64,000 nucleotides of DNA from positions 7,055,143-7,119,142 of the forward strand of contig NC_079491.1 of the NCBI RefSeq assembly GCF_020520425.1. Direction: 5' to 3'. The position numbers and the translations under genes are program-made. Positions within the stretch are counted from its first letter, which is position 1. Each line of letters starts with the position of its first letter. The notes beneath the pieces were generated by a model. That model was not told the origin of the DNA, did not search any database, and saw nothing but the letters and a program-made list of their open reading frames with translations. This document shows positions 46,827-58,376 of the stretch, piece by piece. The stretch comes from Spinacia oleracea (taxonomy: Eukaryota > Streptophyta > Magnoliopsida > Caryophyllales > Amaranthaceae).

Positions 46827-48625
46827 GTATATGATAGTATAATAAAAAGTAGAGCTGGCAAAACCTGATACTGTACGGAAACACGACACGAGCTGACGAA
46901 CACAAAAAAAAAAAAATGGTTTGTGTTAAGCGTTTACAAAGCGTTTAATTAAATGGGTCGGTACGATATGATACATTTGATAAAATGGGGGCAGTGTGTT
47001 GAGATTCCCAACCGGAAACTGATACGACTTGACCACCTTAAGAAAACAACCAATAATTTAATGGATTTGGTGTTAAACTTTATAACGGAACCAATTTTGC
47101 TGAACAAACACGATATGAACCGGATACGAAAGAAAAAAGGGTTAAGTATCAAGTATTTTCGACACGATTATGTAACACGTCAACACGAACAATACACTTA
47201 GTTAAACGTGTCGTCGAGCCGGTTAGTGTTGAAATGTTTCAACTCGCTTACATTCGACATGAACAGACACATTTGCAAGGTAGCTGTGAATCTGTGATAA
47301 ACAAAGTCCTTAAAGAGTGTTGTGAGTTGTGACGTATAGTTAGAAAAGACTAAAGGGCTAGTAGGTGGTCGCTTAATTCCTTAACATTTCTTTTTCGTTC
47401 ATTTGCTTGCGGATTCAATCTTCACACTTGACACATAAATTGAACTTCTAGAAAGGTCAAAGCCTAATTTAAAGCCGTCAAATAAAACAATGTATTTTTT
47501 AGGTAAACTATAAGTTTTTTAATTAAGTTATGATTTTCAATTATTCTATATTGTTTGGCCAAATTCATGCTACAAAACTATGATGACTATGTGAGAATGA
47601 CATGAAATGTTGTAGTACATCAAACTTTTTGGGCAAGTAATAGATGAATTTCTTGGGGACAAAGATTTCAGCGTAATAATCCATTGACTTTGACATTTTC
47701 ATAATCTCTTCCTTCTTGTGTTTAATTAGGAAGTTTAGATCTAGGTAGTGTTGTCTTCACCTGAATTTCACTTATCTTATCTTATTTTAAACAAATTATT
47801 TATATTCATTACTTAATATATTAAGCTAGTCTTGGATCCTTTCAGTCTCTCAGACTTTATCATATTTACTTAACCGTCAAATCATACTCCACATGTTATT
47901 ATATTTATTATATTTGAAATGACGTACGTATTAAACAATTTAATTTATATTTAATCTCAAGTCTCGAACTTGATACTTTTTATTGCTCTATCATTCCGAA
48001 CAACTTCTTAATTTATCATCTGATCAATCAAGACGTGTACATTGTGGTTTAATTATTTTGTATCCATCATTGAGCATTATAATTACTCCCTATTTATTCG
48101 ATTTCTTGCAGGATAAGATAAAGAGATGCAAATTAAAACAAGTAGTACGTGTTTGGCCAATTGGCTTCACACGTGCACAACAATTGCAGGTAAGATTAAT
48201 AGTAGTAGCCATCATAAATTTAGTTGAGTAAACAGATAGCAACACTGGCCCGGCCCTATAATGCCACTTTACCGGTCCATCCGATGCATAAATTATCAGC
48301 ATTCATGAATATAATACGGAGTCATGTAGCATACGCATATACTTCAGTATTCAGTAACCTAAAATATTTACAATGGAAAATTCATGTAATATATAGTGTT
48401 TCGGGTTGAATGATTTTAGCCTCTTATTATTAGTTTAGGTAGTATACTAGTATGAATGTATGATCTGAAAATAATTGAAGAGAAATATAAAAAACAGAAA
48501 AATTAATTGTCATGCACTATTGAAGAAATACTCAACCCACGTGTATTTCTCCATTATATACTTCTCACATGAGTTCTTTCAACTACTTGCTTTAAAATAG
48601 TCATGGCAAATTGGCAATTATATAC
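46827..48625. other. Intergenic, degenerate repeats
   Basis: About 46850-47290 is a CACGACACG-rich degenerate element with ends GAGCTGGCAAAACC and TTTGCAAGGTAGCTG, perhaps an old hAT copy. No target duplication was found. The remainder shows nothing recognisable and no gene. Confidence 0.4.
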
Positions 48626-48813
48626 CCGGCAACCAACATAAGTTGGTGGATAACTCACCTTGTAACTTGGAAGTCACATGGGTCGAGCCCCGTCAACTAC
48701 TAAATGCTTGGTAATGGCTCAAGCGAAGACCTGCAGAGCTAGACTGGTTAATATGTGATACGTGATAGTTCAGTAGGATCATTCATCTTACCTAGTAAAA
48801 AAAGTTTTAAAAA
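48626..48813 (+). mobile_element. tRNA-derived SINE (family 3)
   Basis: TTGGTGGATAACTCACC (A-box-like) is followed by TGGAAGTCACATGGGTCGAGCCCC (B-box region) and an A/T-rich 3' end. The flanking 10-bp duplication AATTATATAC (48616-48625 and 48814-48823) is perfect. Related to the copy at about 57921-58376. Confidence 0.75.
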
Positions 48814-48823
48814 AATTATATAC

Positions 48824-51023
48824 TCGCTGAATTAACCAAGCTTGCTTGGTGGAGATAGCGAAAAGCTCATCTTATGACTTGAAAATCGCAAATTCGGGTA
48901 TGTAATTAATCTGCGTAATTATGTTGGTTGACATGATATATAGGTTAGTTGATTGGTTCAATTAATACGGTCCTTGTTTTTATCAATAAAAATAAAAAAT
49001 AGATGATGATACTCGATGGATTTTGATTTAGAGGTAGCTATACGGGTGAAATTGTTTAATTTCTGGAACATGGCTCGCTAGCTCTCATTACACCGGCCTA
49101 ACCACCCACATAATTGCACACCTAAGTTGCATCATTGGCTTTATGGCTTTTGTTGGGCTCTATTGGAATTGCCTTGGCTATCCTACTATTTCAACTATAA
49201 TGAGGCTAATCCAATCTATTCCAAAAATTGTAAAACGTTAGCTTAATAGATAGGGATTGATTAATTGTTACGAGTAGTTGTTACACCACATGTCACTCAC
49301 TCACTCCCAAGAACCTCGTCCGTCTCATGGCTACCTAAAGATGGTTGTGGGACGGGATGGGCTTTGTGCCGAGTTTATGTGCATTCGGCCTAACAGATCC
49401 TGCCCTTGTGAAAGCCACTTGTTTTGTATCGGGCTGGATTGAAAGTTTTAAAATGCGGCCCGTGCAAGATCAAAGCCTACATGTCCTCGTGTCGGGCTGG
49501 ACAATGCTAAGCATAATTTTACTCAAGTTAACATGATTTTTCATGGCGTGTTTTGTCGTGCGATTTCCAAAAAATAAGGTTGTCTTCGTGCTCTTGTCGG
49601 ATCGTGAGTGCCTTAGACCGGGCCAGCCCAGTGCAACTTTATGGTTACCTTATATCCAATTGTTCCACTACTAGACAGAGTTTTACAATTAAACAAAAAT
49701 AAGACGGCTTGATATGAGATTAGCTTGACTAATAAGAAATATTTATATATAACCAAAGCTTCATGGTTGATGCATGAATTAGTAATAAATAAAAGTTGTA
49801 GGAAAGATAAAAAGAACGTGAAAGAACAAGTGGCACAAAAATAGAAATAGACAGATGATATAAACACAACACAAAACACCCACTAATCTAAAACTTCTAG
49901 ATGGATCACCAAAACAATGAAAAAACTCTGTTCACACATACAAGTAATGTGAAATTGTGAATAGGTTGGCCTCTTAAACCTTATTACCTTACACTTAACT
50001 ACACCTTGCACTTTCTACTTCTAACCTAATCATCTACCCTTCCCCTCCTCCCACCCAAATTGATTCTCGTATCTATATCCCACGTGTCATCGTGTAAATG
50101 AAGCAATATTTTTAAAGTTTTTATTGTTGATTATGACGTGTACCACTCTAAAGTAACCCTACAACTTGCCTTACTACTCAAATTTCAAGTATGGAATCAC
50201 AAAGATTTTGGACCATTTGTGAAAATTGTTATGTTGTTGTTCTTTAAACTTTAGCTTTGGATCCAAAATAAGAAAACTATCCTTAATAAACCGTCATACG
50301 TCATTTATTAATTACTTTTATTTCAGTTAGTTTTAAGCAAATGACAACGCACTACAAAATAGTGACAAATATATCAATACACACATTTTTCATTCCGAGA
50401 ACTTAGTAACAATAATGCATTATAAATACCTTTGTAAAGCTTTGGAGTAAAATTTTAGAAATTAAACTATTTGTGATCTTGTAAGCTTGTTATGTTACAC
50501 AAAATGTTAATTATGATAAAAAGAAACGAGTATTTAGAATATGAAAATTGAGATTCTAATTAATATAATATGTGAGTTAAACCACCAAACATAATTAGTT
50601 AATTACACACAACTACATAGTACACAAATATTATCCGCCAAATTTTATTAAAAATATCATCTAATTCTATTGAATGAATACAAATCTTTACATGTGATAT
50701 GTTATCTAATAATCTTAAACAGACTCGAAACGAGTTCAATTTCAATTTATATCATGTTCGAGTAATGAATCGTACAATTCGATTTCAAATTGGCCATTTC
50801 ACAACCTCGTTTCAAGCTAGTCGGAGTAATTGATACACTACTAAAAATAGCTTATTAATTTCTCTAAATTAAGTAACATTCCACCTCCAAGAACCGCGTA
50901 CATATTATTTTCTCGTTTTATTTTTATTTTTTGTTTTCTTTTAAATTTCCACCCTTCTTTAAAGTGGGAGTCTCGCGTCATTGATGCCGTCCTCCTTTTT
51001 TTTCCTCTCAACAAACAACCCTC
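48824..51023. other. Intergenic, upstream of the DUF1645 gene
   Basis: About 48833-48960 is possibly another tRNA-related SINE remnant (GCTTGCTTGGTGGAGATAGCG). About 49340-49640 is a GC-richer degenerate element with GGGCTGGA and CCGGGCCAGCCC words, without clear ends. A G-box/ABRE word CACGTGTC is at 50081-50088, about 1.0 kb upstream of the gene. No coding exon was found. Confidence 0.4.
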
Positions 51024-51030
51024 TATAAAA
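51024..51030 (+). promoter_or_regulatory. TATA box of the DUF1645 gene
   Basis: TATAAAA, in CCCTCTATAAAACCCC, lies about 90 bp upstream of the start codon, giving a leader of about 60 nt that is CT-rich. Confidence 0.65.
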
Positions 51031-51118
51031 CCCCACATTTCAACCACCCCAACCTTTCAAAATCCTTCTCCCTCTTTTTTCTCTCTCCTAAAAACTCTCT
51101 CCCAAAAAATATCAAAAA

Positions 51119-52048
51119 ATGACTCAAACTGGCGGCGCGTCATTCTCACTCGCCTCTGAATCACCTAGTTTCACTTCCTACTCCTCCGAAAACATCGCTG
51201 ATATTGCCGCTCGAGTCCTCAAGGAGCTCAACTTATCCCACGACGATCCTTTTGATGACGATTTCTACTCTTCCGACGCCTTTAACGCCGCCGTTGATGA
51301 CACTCCTCAGCCGCCTCTCGTAAACGACACCGCCAGACCTCAAAACGACAATCAAACCAACGACAGCGACGATGACGATAAAGATATTGAAGAACATTCT
51401 GATGACGAGAGTGAATTTGAGTTCGCGATTTTAACCGGAGAGGATAATTCATCCCCGATTTCAGCAGATGAGATGTTCGACAACGGTCAAATTAAGCCGA
51501 TGTTTCCCGTATTCAACACAGACTTAATCTACGGATACACCAGTGATCTTCCTCAAACAACCGTTCGATTACCTCTGCGAAAGTTGTTGGAGGAGAGAGA
51601 AAGTGGAAGCGGAAATGGTGCCGCTTCGTGTTCTTCATCCGAAGCGGATGATCTGGAAGGGGTCCCACCGGGAACGTACTGCGTGTGGACGCCAAAGAAG
51701 AAGGAGGAGGAGTTGATGATGAAGAAGAAAAGTAAATCCACGGGGTCTTCTAGACGGTGGAGATTTAGGGATTTGTTACACAGGAGTAACAGTGATGGTA
51801 AGGATACTTTCGTCTTTTTGGCACCCTCTATTCACCACAAAACCATGGGAATTGGTGGTAGTGGCGGTGTCGGTGGTAGTAGTGGTGGCGGGGATGGGAA
51901 GAGGAGAGAGAAAGTGGTGACGGTGGGAGGGAAGAAAAAAGGTGGTGCGGTTGCTAGTAAAAATAAAACGTATTTACCGTATCGTCAAGATCTTGTTGGG
52001 TTTTTCGCTAATGTGAATGGGATTAGTCGGACGGTTCGACCTTTCTAA
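51119..52048 (+). CDS. DUF1645 family protein
   Basis: Intronless frame of 309 codons with its own TATA box and an A-rich start context (TATCAAAAAATG). The order of features is typical of plant DUF1645 proteins. There is an acidic N-terminal third, then the EFEFAI block (about residue 100), FPVFN (about 130) and LRKLLEER (about 150). A GTYCVWTP segment (about 183) precedes a basic Lys/Arg/Ser patch that includes RRWRFRDLLHRSNSDGK. The C-terminus is YLPYRQDLVGFFANVNGISR. No transmembrane segment or signal peptide is seen. The basic patch could serve nuclear import. Some family members (rice OsSGL) have been linked to stress tolerance and grain size, but the biochemical role is not known. Gly/Ser repeats near residues 240-265 look like low-complexity expansion. 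The call rests on recognisable conserved blocks. Confidence 0.85.
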   Translation: MTQTGGASFSLASESPSFTSYSSENIADIAARVLKELNLSHDDPFDDDFYSSDAFNAAVDDTPQPPLVNDTARPQNDNQTNDSDDDDKDIEEHSDDESEFEFAILTGEDNSSPISADEMFDNGQIKPMFPVFNTDLIYGYTSDLPQTTVRLPLRKLLEERESGSGNGAASCSSSEADDLEGVPPGTYCVWTPKKKEEELMMKKKSKSTGSSRRWRFRDLLHRSNSDGKDTFVFLAPSIHHKTMGIGGSGGVGGSSGGGDGKRREKVVTVGGKKKGGAVASKNKTYLPYRQDLVGFFANVNGISRTVRPF

Positions 52049-52928
52049 ATGTACGAGTAATTTTTATTAATTATAACTTCCGTCCGAGATTAATAGTCAT
52101 GTTAAATACGGGACGAGTAATTATGGAGCAATTTAGTTGTTAATCTCGAGAAGGTGACACCTGATATCGAATCTCGTCTACAATCTTTGTCGCATTGCCT
52201 CCTCTGTAACTCTCTACACACAAAAATGTTAAACACGGGACGATCGGTGATGTAAATATTCAGGGGCTTTGTTTTTTTTTTCTTTTGGGGGTTGGTTTAA
52301 CTCTTGAGGTAGGCAAATTTTTGGGACGTTTAAGTATTATTTGAATGTAAATATTCAAGATCTTGTTTTCTACGGAGTAAAATGGAAAAAAAAAGAAAAA
52401 GAAGTTAATAGTTGCATGGAAATGCAAAATTGTTATGTACTCCTAGTAGGCTACTATACACATGGGTTTGATTTGTTTATTAATTTCCAATTAATTGCAA
52501 ATTACAAGAAGTAAGTACATCTTTTCTTGTTTATTAAGTTTGAGTTCAACAGCTAGATATTGAACTTTGAACTATTGAAGTTGAGTAAACAATACAATTC
52601 CAAGGATTTACCACTTGCAATTAATTTTCACCGTTTCTACAAATATGTAGGGACTAGGGAGTAATACGGAGTATGTAGTTCCTTTTACAGTTTTACTGCG
52701 GTTACAAGTAGGTGGAGTACTAAGTACTAACGAGGGAACTTGTAATTTTGGTCAACTCGAATTTGTTTCGGATTTGTCAATCTAATTTTGAGTCAATTTG
52801 GGCATATGTAGTATGGAGCCAAACTATCCCAGTTAATTGGTCAATGTTTCTACATTCAAGTTTTAATAATTAATTGATTATCACGGCCTTCTTCTTCTTC
52901 TATTTGAAATTTGGGATAATATATTGTA
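52049..52928. other. 3' flank of the DUF1645 gene
   Basis: 3' UTR and AT-rich intergenic DNA. No gene or clear repeat is seen. Confidence 0.45.
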
Positions 52929-53195
52929 CTATTTCCGTTTCATAAATATATTTACAGTTACTATTTGCACAATTAAAACAAAAATGAAAAATTCGTTTGA
53001 ATATAATAAAATATGGATAAAGTGGTTATAAGAAAAAATGTTAAAGTAAGAAAAAGTAAAAAACTATAAATATTATAATATAAGAAGGGTAAACTAGTAA
53101 ATTATCATGTCCAAAAATAAAATAAAGTAAAATGTAAATAACATTATGAAACGAAATAAAACAGAAAGTGTAAATATCATTTTGAAAGGGAGGTA
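52929..53195. mobile_element. Stowaway-like MITE (family A), copy 3
   Basis: Left end CTATTTCCGTTTCATAAATAT and right end ATTTTGAAAGGGAGGTAG, with TA at the right border. Shares AGTTACTATTTGCACAA and TTATCATGTCCAAAAATA with 24643-24941. Confidence 0.75.
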
Positions 53196-53284
53196 GTACG
53201 TGTTTGGCTTTCACATACACCAATACACTGTATAAATTAAAATGAGATCTATACTTTGTATACCTTCCTTCATTGTCGAGTTAT

Positions 53285-53367
53285 TTACTCCGTATTATAC
53301 AAGATCCGTATTCCATATCTACGGAATACGGCGTACTTCGTAATAGTAGTATTGTTATACGGAGTAA
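53285..53367. repeat. Double palindrome with TACTCCGTAT arms
   Basis: Outer perfect 11-bp arms TTACTCCGTAT (53285-53295) and ATACGGAGTAA (53357-53367). Inside are perfect 9-bp arms CCGTATTCC (53306-53314) and GGAATACGG (53323-53331). Confidence 0.85.
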
Positions 53368-53518
53368 TAATATTTATAACTTCGGGAGTTTGACCTATTC
53401 CCATTGAAAGCCTACATCTAAAAAATTGGAAGAATAATATATCCAACTTCTTCGAAATTAAATGGTAAGAGAACGCACCCTTAAAGTGTTAGACTATTAG
53501 CTATAACGTGTAATCCGT

Positions 53519-53793
53519 GGACTATGGACCGTGGTGTACATAGAGCATGATGCACCAAAAGAACATATGTGCATAAGCAATAGAACATGACACCACAGCA
53601 AAAGAACATGCGATATAATATTTATATTTCACTTTTTTGTTATAAAAATAATATATTATTTTTCTATTTATTAAAAACCTAATTAAAAAAAAATACTCAT
53701 GTTCTTTTCTCGTAACCAAATGTTACGTTCTTTCAATTATATAATAGTGTTTTTAAGGTGCACCATGCTCTATGTGCACCATGGTCCACCTTT
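53519..53793. mobile_element. MITE with GGACCATGGTGCACATAGAGCATG-type termini
   Basis: Left end GGACCGTGGTGTACATAG and right end CTATGTGCACCATGGTCC are inverted repeats of at least 24 bp with two mismatches. The AT-rich interior repeats AGAACATG. Boundaries are approximate and no certain target duplication was found. Superfamily unknown (Mutator-like possible). Confidence 0.65.
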
Positions 53794-54976
53794 TAAATTG
53801 CGTATAACGTGCTTAGTAAACAAAAATCAGGTATTTGAACCAAGCTAATCGCTATAGTGGAGAATTCAAAATCATGTTTTATTAAAGTTTGAAACGAAAG
53901 TAAAAGAATAATAAACTTTAAGAATGTTCTCATCCACAAAGGTGGGTGAAATAAAAAATTAAAATTAAAAAAGGCAGCAAAAATCACTCACAGCATCACA
54001 TCTAAGAAATATTTAGCTGTCTTGATTTGGACCTCCCCTTTTATTCATAACCTACTGTAATAGGAAGTATTTTATTCACTTAATTTTTTACTTATTTGTA
54101 TTTATTTGATCTTATTTAAACCTACTCCATAATACAAATTGCGGAGTATGTGAAAATTACTATTGCTAATCTTATTTTAATTATTTACAATATATAATAA
54201 ACCAGTCTTGCTGATTGATTAATAGGTTGTTACTTGTTAGTAGTCCCTTAACTTTAAGAAAGATTGTTAATTGGAACAAACTTACACTCTAGTAAAGAGG
54301 TGAATGAGTTTTAAATCACTTAAAACGATTAACCGAAATTAATTCGACAAATTGACTTTAAGAAGATTAGGAGAATAATCCAACTCAATTATATATGATA
54401 AGGAGCTTTTAGCAAAGAGCTCCTACTTCTAGCAAGTGTGACAAAATGCACCAAGAAAAGCAAAGTGTAGGAGCATAATTAAATTATTTAATTTCTTTTT
54501 ATAAATTATTAGGGACTTTTTTTTAAAGTCGATCTCTAATTAACCTTGAATTGACGCATAGATAATGCGGGTTGATTGGTACTAGGCATGCCTTTTCAAG
54601 TTCTTTGTGCTCATAATGTGGTGAAAGAAATTTTCAAAGTTATAACCCATTATCTTAAAGATGACTTGTAAGTTGCAACTGTACGTATTCAAGTTTTTGA
54701 ATTAAATATCAAAACTAAAACGGATTAAAAGACTCACTCGTAAAAAAACAGTAACAAAACAACGATATAAAATGAGATATTACCCAGTATCAGATCCTAT
54801 CTATAACAATTATAATTTTGTCGAATTAGAACTTTATCTAATCCGAATGATTTTATACGGAGTATCATTTCGTTACGGAGTAGCTTTGATTTCTATTATA
54901 CATACATGTAGTAGTACGATTAGTTGATTTATGAATTAATTTTTGTATTATAAAATACTCCGTAACAAATTATATA
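53794..54976. other. Intergenic
   Basis: AT-rich, with scattered TACTCCGTA/ACGGAGTA words. No gene is seen. Confidence 0.45.
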
Positions 54977-55235
54977 CTTCCTCCGTTTCTAAATAGTTGC
55001 ACCATTTTGACTTTTGATACTATTCACTTGTCTTGCTTTGACCTCAATTTTCTACTAATAATTAAAATTAAAAATTATTATACAAAGTATTATTAGGTTT
55101 TTCTTAATATATATTTTAAATATATCAACTTTTTATAATTTTTACTAATACATAATTATAAGTATTGATGGTCAAAGTTATGCGTTAGCAAACGTGAAAA
55201 TCAAAACGGTGCAACTATTTAGGAACGGAGGAAAT
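54977..55235. mobile_element. Stowaway-like MITE (family B), copy 2
   Basis: Left CTTCCTCCGTTTCTAAATAG and right CTATTTAGGAACGGAGGAAA are inverted repeats of about 20 bp with TA borders. The interior matches 37385-37641 (TGGTCAAAGTTATGC, TACTATTCAC). Confidence 0.85.
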
Positions 55236-55449
55236 ATATTATTGCTTTTTAAGGTGGTGTCATGGTGTATCTACAAAGTCAACGTCAAGCAAATAAAAGC
55301 GGGTCTTTTCAGATAATAGAGGAAGTTTAGAAGTTGGATTTATCTAGAAATATAACATCATTATCTGAATTAGGTGGGATGGAACTTGGAAATCACAAGT
55401 CATACTATCTAGAGTTTGACAGTGATGTACACCCAGGATATTATATATA

Positions 55450-55970
55450 CTTTTCCTTCGTTTACAAATAGTTGTATTATTTTGATTTTTACGTTTGCCA
55501 ATACATATCTTTGATCGTTAATTTCTCTAATTATATACTACGTATCTATTAGTAAAAACAATTTTTATTTTGATAATTTGAAAAATAGACATTAAAACTA
55601 ATCCAACCATATTTTTATATGATAACATTTATTTTTTATATACACTACAAGAAATTGTACTATTAACGACGGGAAATCTCATCGCTAAAGGCCAATAATT
55701 GTTGATTAACGACGGGATTTTCCGTCGCGAACCCGTCATAAAAGGGGGCCGTCGTTAATGGAAAATCCTGTCATTAATCCCGTCTTTGTTGGGTTGTTAT
55801 CCCCGTCGCAAAAGCCCTTTTGCGACGGGATTTTCACCCGTCGTTATTAGGTTGTCATAAAAGATACAAATTTTTGTAGTGATATGTGTAAAAAGAGAGT
55901 CAAAGTTAATACTCCGTATATGAATAGTGCATAAAGTAAAAGTAGTGCAACTATTTATATGCGGAGAAAG
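55450..55970. mobile_element. Stowaway-like MITE (family B), copy 3, interrupted by a CACTA MITE
   Basis: Left CTTTTCCTTCGTTTACAAATAGTTG and right CAACTATTTATATGCGGAGAAAG, with TA on both borders. Without the 239-bp CACTA insert and its ATA duplication it would be about 280 bp, like its relatives. Confidence 0.8.
55643..55881. mobile_element. CACTA (En/Spm-type) MITE, copy 1
   Basis: 239 bp starting CACTACAAGAAATTGTA and ending TACAAATTTTTGTAGTG, flanked by the 3-bp duplication ATA. Subterminal CGACGGG/CCCGTCG words are repeated in both orientations, as expected for transposase-binding sites in this superfamily. Confidence 0.9.
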
Positions 55971-56642
55971 TAGAGGAAGTATTTTCGGATATCAGTTATG
56001 TGCTTGCAAATACATATCATAGCAAAAGACAAAATAGGAAAACGGACAAAAAAAAATTAAATGGTACTTTTTGAAATAAAAATGGTACTTTTTTTAACAG
56101 AATGGTACTTTTTTTTACAGAATGATACTTCCTATTTTGTCTTTTAACTATTTATCTTTTAGCTGATATGTGTGTTTCCACACATATCTGATATGCGAAA
56201 AAACAACCTCGAGAAAGTATACAATACAACGTCCGTTCTTGAATGTTATTCTTGTTTTTAGTTGAGCTATTTTTTTTTTATATCAGTCATACTTGATGTC
56301 TTTTCTTTTTTGGCCAATATGTATCCTCGTTATACTCTTATATCAACATTGTAATTTCAGTTCCGTCCCAAATATATCCCCATTTTTTTAATCGTCTTAA
56401 GATTTCTATGAGATTGTTTCTTTGACAAGTGGCTTTAAAATGAATTACGGAGTACCTAATAACGAGCATCAAATTTCAAACAAGACTAACATATGAAAAA
56501 AGGAGAGCAATACTTGCACATTTTACATTTTTACTACGTACATTGGTACAAAGATTAGGTCTCGAGTCAATATTGAAATTAATTTATGATAACAATAGTT
56601 CCCAGCCAATGTTAAGGAACTCTCTCTTTAAGTTAAACTAAT
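55971..56642. other. Intergenic
   Basis: Contains a short threefold repeat of AATGGTACTTTTT near 56060-56130. No gene is seen. Confidence 0.45.
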
Positions 56643-57358
56643 TTAGGATTCGTGTAACGCACGGCTACTACTAAAATAATTTATTATTTTAATAGTAACT
56701 AAAAGACTTGTGATATTAGGAAAACATGAAAGTAAAAAAGGATATATGAAAAAGAATAAATTCAAAGTTGGGTAAAAAAAATATTCAAATGAACTAAATT
56801 TGCATATTACTATACAAAGTTAAAAATTATAGTCGTTTACTTGTATGTAGAACGATGTAACAACGTTATCCAAACCTGAATGACTCAAGACTAATTTTCG
56901 AAAAGACCCGAGCATAACCGAGTTAGTCAAATACAACATATTTTGAATTGAGTAAAATCTTAATAAATAAACTTATACTCCGTATGTTAGTCTACTTACC
57001 ATGTATTATTATTTTAATTAACATTCTTATTTACCAGTTACCATGTATTATATTATTAATAGTAGACTAACATTAGAAGTTCATTTATCAATATTTTTTA
57101 TATTTCTTTTCAGATTAAAAAGTTATAACAATAAATAAATAAAATTATATCATAAAGGAAAAAATAATATTGATTTAGCTTTCCTCCAATAATATATTAT
57201 GCATTACACATCTATGGTAATTAAATATATTTTTATCTTAATTTCCTAAAAAAAAAAAATATTTTAAAGTAAAAAATAAGAAAAACATTTTGGCGGGAAA
57301 AAATTGCACCAGGAACACGTGTCATTCCTGGTGGTCTCTTTTAATATATAGTAACGGA
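56643..57358 (-). mobile_element. Probable small non-autonomous Helitron
   Basis: Read on the minus strand. The 5' end is TCCGTTACTATATATTAAAAG after an A. The 3' end has a small hairpin, CGTG-CGTTA-CACG, about 7 bases before a terminal CTAA. These are the hallmarks of plant Helitrons (5' TC, 3' hairpin plus CTRR, no target duplication). About 716 bp, no Rep/helicase frame. The 3' boundary is uncertain by one or two bases because the expected following T is not exact. Confidence 0.55.
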
Positions 57359-57920
57359 TTTTAAATTTCATAATTCATTTTTCAATATACTGATAATTGT
57401 GGAGTATTTTCCTCTATGTACGTTTTTTTGTGTGTGTTTTCTTTTAAGATATCAATATACGTAGTATTATGTTTATTATGCTTCGTGTAAAGATGCCAAG
57501 GAAAAGTAATATCCATTATCTATTTTTTTACTTCTTCTTTTTGTTAACTGTGTGGGACAAAGAGAGCATAATTTGTAAGGAGGAAAAATCCTTACGATAA
57601 AAGGGGAAAAAGTAGGAAAAAAAGAAGATAAAAGAAGGGTATAAGAATGAAGGGTATATAAAACAATAATGTTATCCATACTAAAGTTAATTAAGTTGAT
57701 CTCAAATGTGTAGATATCTATTCTTTATAGTGAAAAACTTTGATCGATCACCTTACGTAATTAAAGGATTATAATCTACTTAAGTACATAACTAAGCGCG
57801 CTTAATTATATAACGGATCTCATCCTAAACCACATACGATTAGTAAAAAATAATATTAATCTCTATAGAATAATTCATCTTTGTATTTTGATAGATGTAC
57901 CATATCAATAACACAATACA
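57359..57920. other. Intergenic
   Basis: AT-rich. No gene or clear repeat is seen. Confidence 0.4.
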
Positions 57921-58376
57921 TAACTAACACAAGTTGGCGGAGTTGGTAGGGAACTCACCATGTGACTTGGAGGTCACAAGATCCAGTTCTATCAACTGCA
58001 AAATGTTTGATAGTAGATCAAGCGTAGGTAGGATGATTAACATGAGATAAGTGATGGTTCAGTAACATCATTCTTCTTACCTACTCCGTACACTACAAGA
58101 ATTTGTATCTTTAATGTACAACAACCTACGACGGGTCAAAATTCCCGTCACAAAAGACTTTTGCGACGGGGCTAACAACCAAACAAAGACGGGAACAACC
58201 GTCACAAATGTTTTTTTACGACGGGTTAACAACGAGATTTTCCATTAAGGACGACCCCTTTTTATTACGGGTTCGCGACAGAAAATCTCGTCATTAATCA
58301 ACGATTATTGGCCTTTAGCAACGGAATTTCCCTGTCGTTAATGGTACACTTTTTTCCAGTGCGAATAAATAAAAAT
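57921..58376 (+). mobile_element. tRNA-derived SINE (family 3) with a CACTA MITE in its tail
   Basis: GTTGGTAGGGAACTCACC and CTTGGAGGTCACAAGATCCAGTTC correspond to the A and B box regions of the copy at 48626-48813, and both share TCTTACCTA at the 3' end. The CACTA MITE at 58091-58361 interrupts the tail. ATATCAATAACA before and ATATCAACTAACA after are a likely target duplication with a small difference. Confidence 0.6.
58091..58361. mobile_element. CACTA MITE, copy 2
   Basis: 271 bp from CACTACAAGAATTTGTATC to a decayed end TTTTTTCCAGTG. It carries CGACGGG words and shares long phrases with 55643-55881 in the opposite orientation (for example AATCAACGATTATTGGCCTTTAGC). The flanks GTA/CGA no longer match, so it is older than copy 1. 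Confidence 0.8.
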
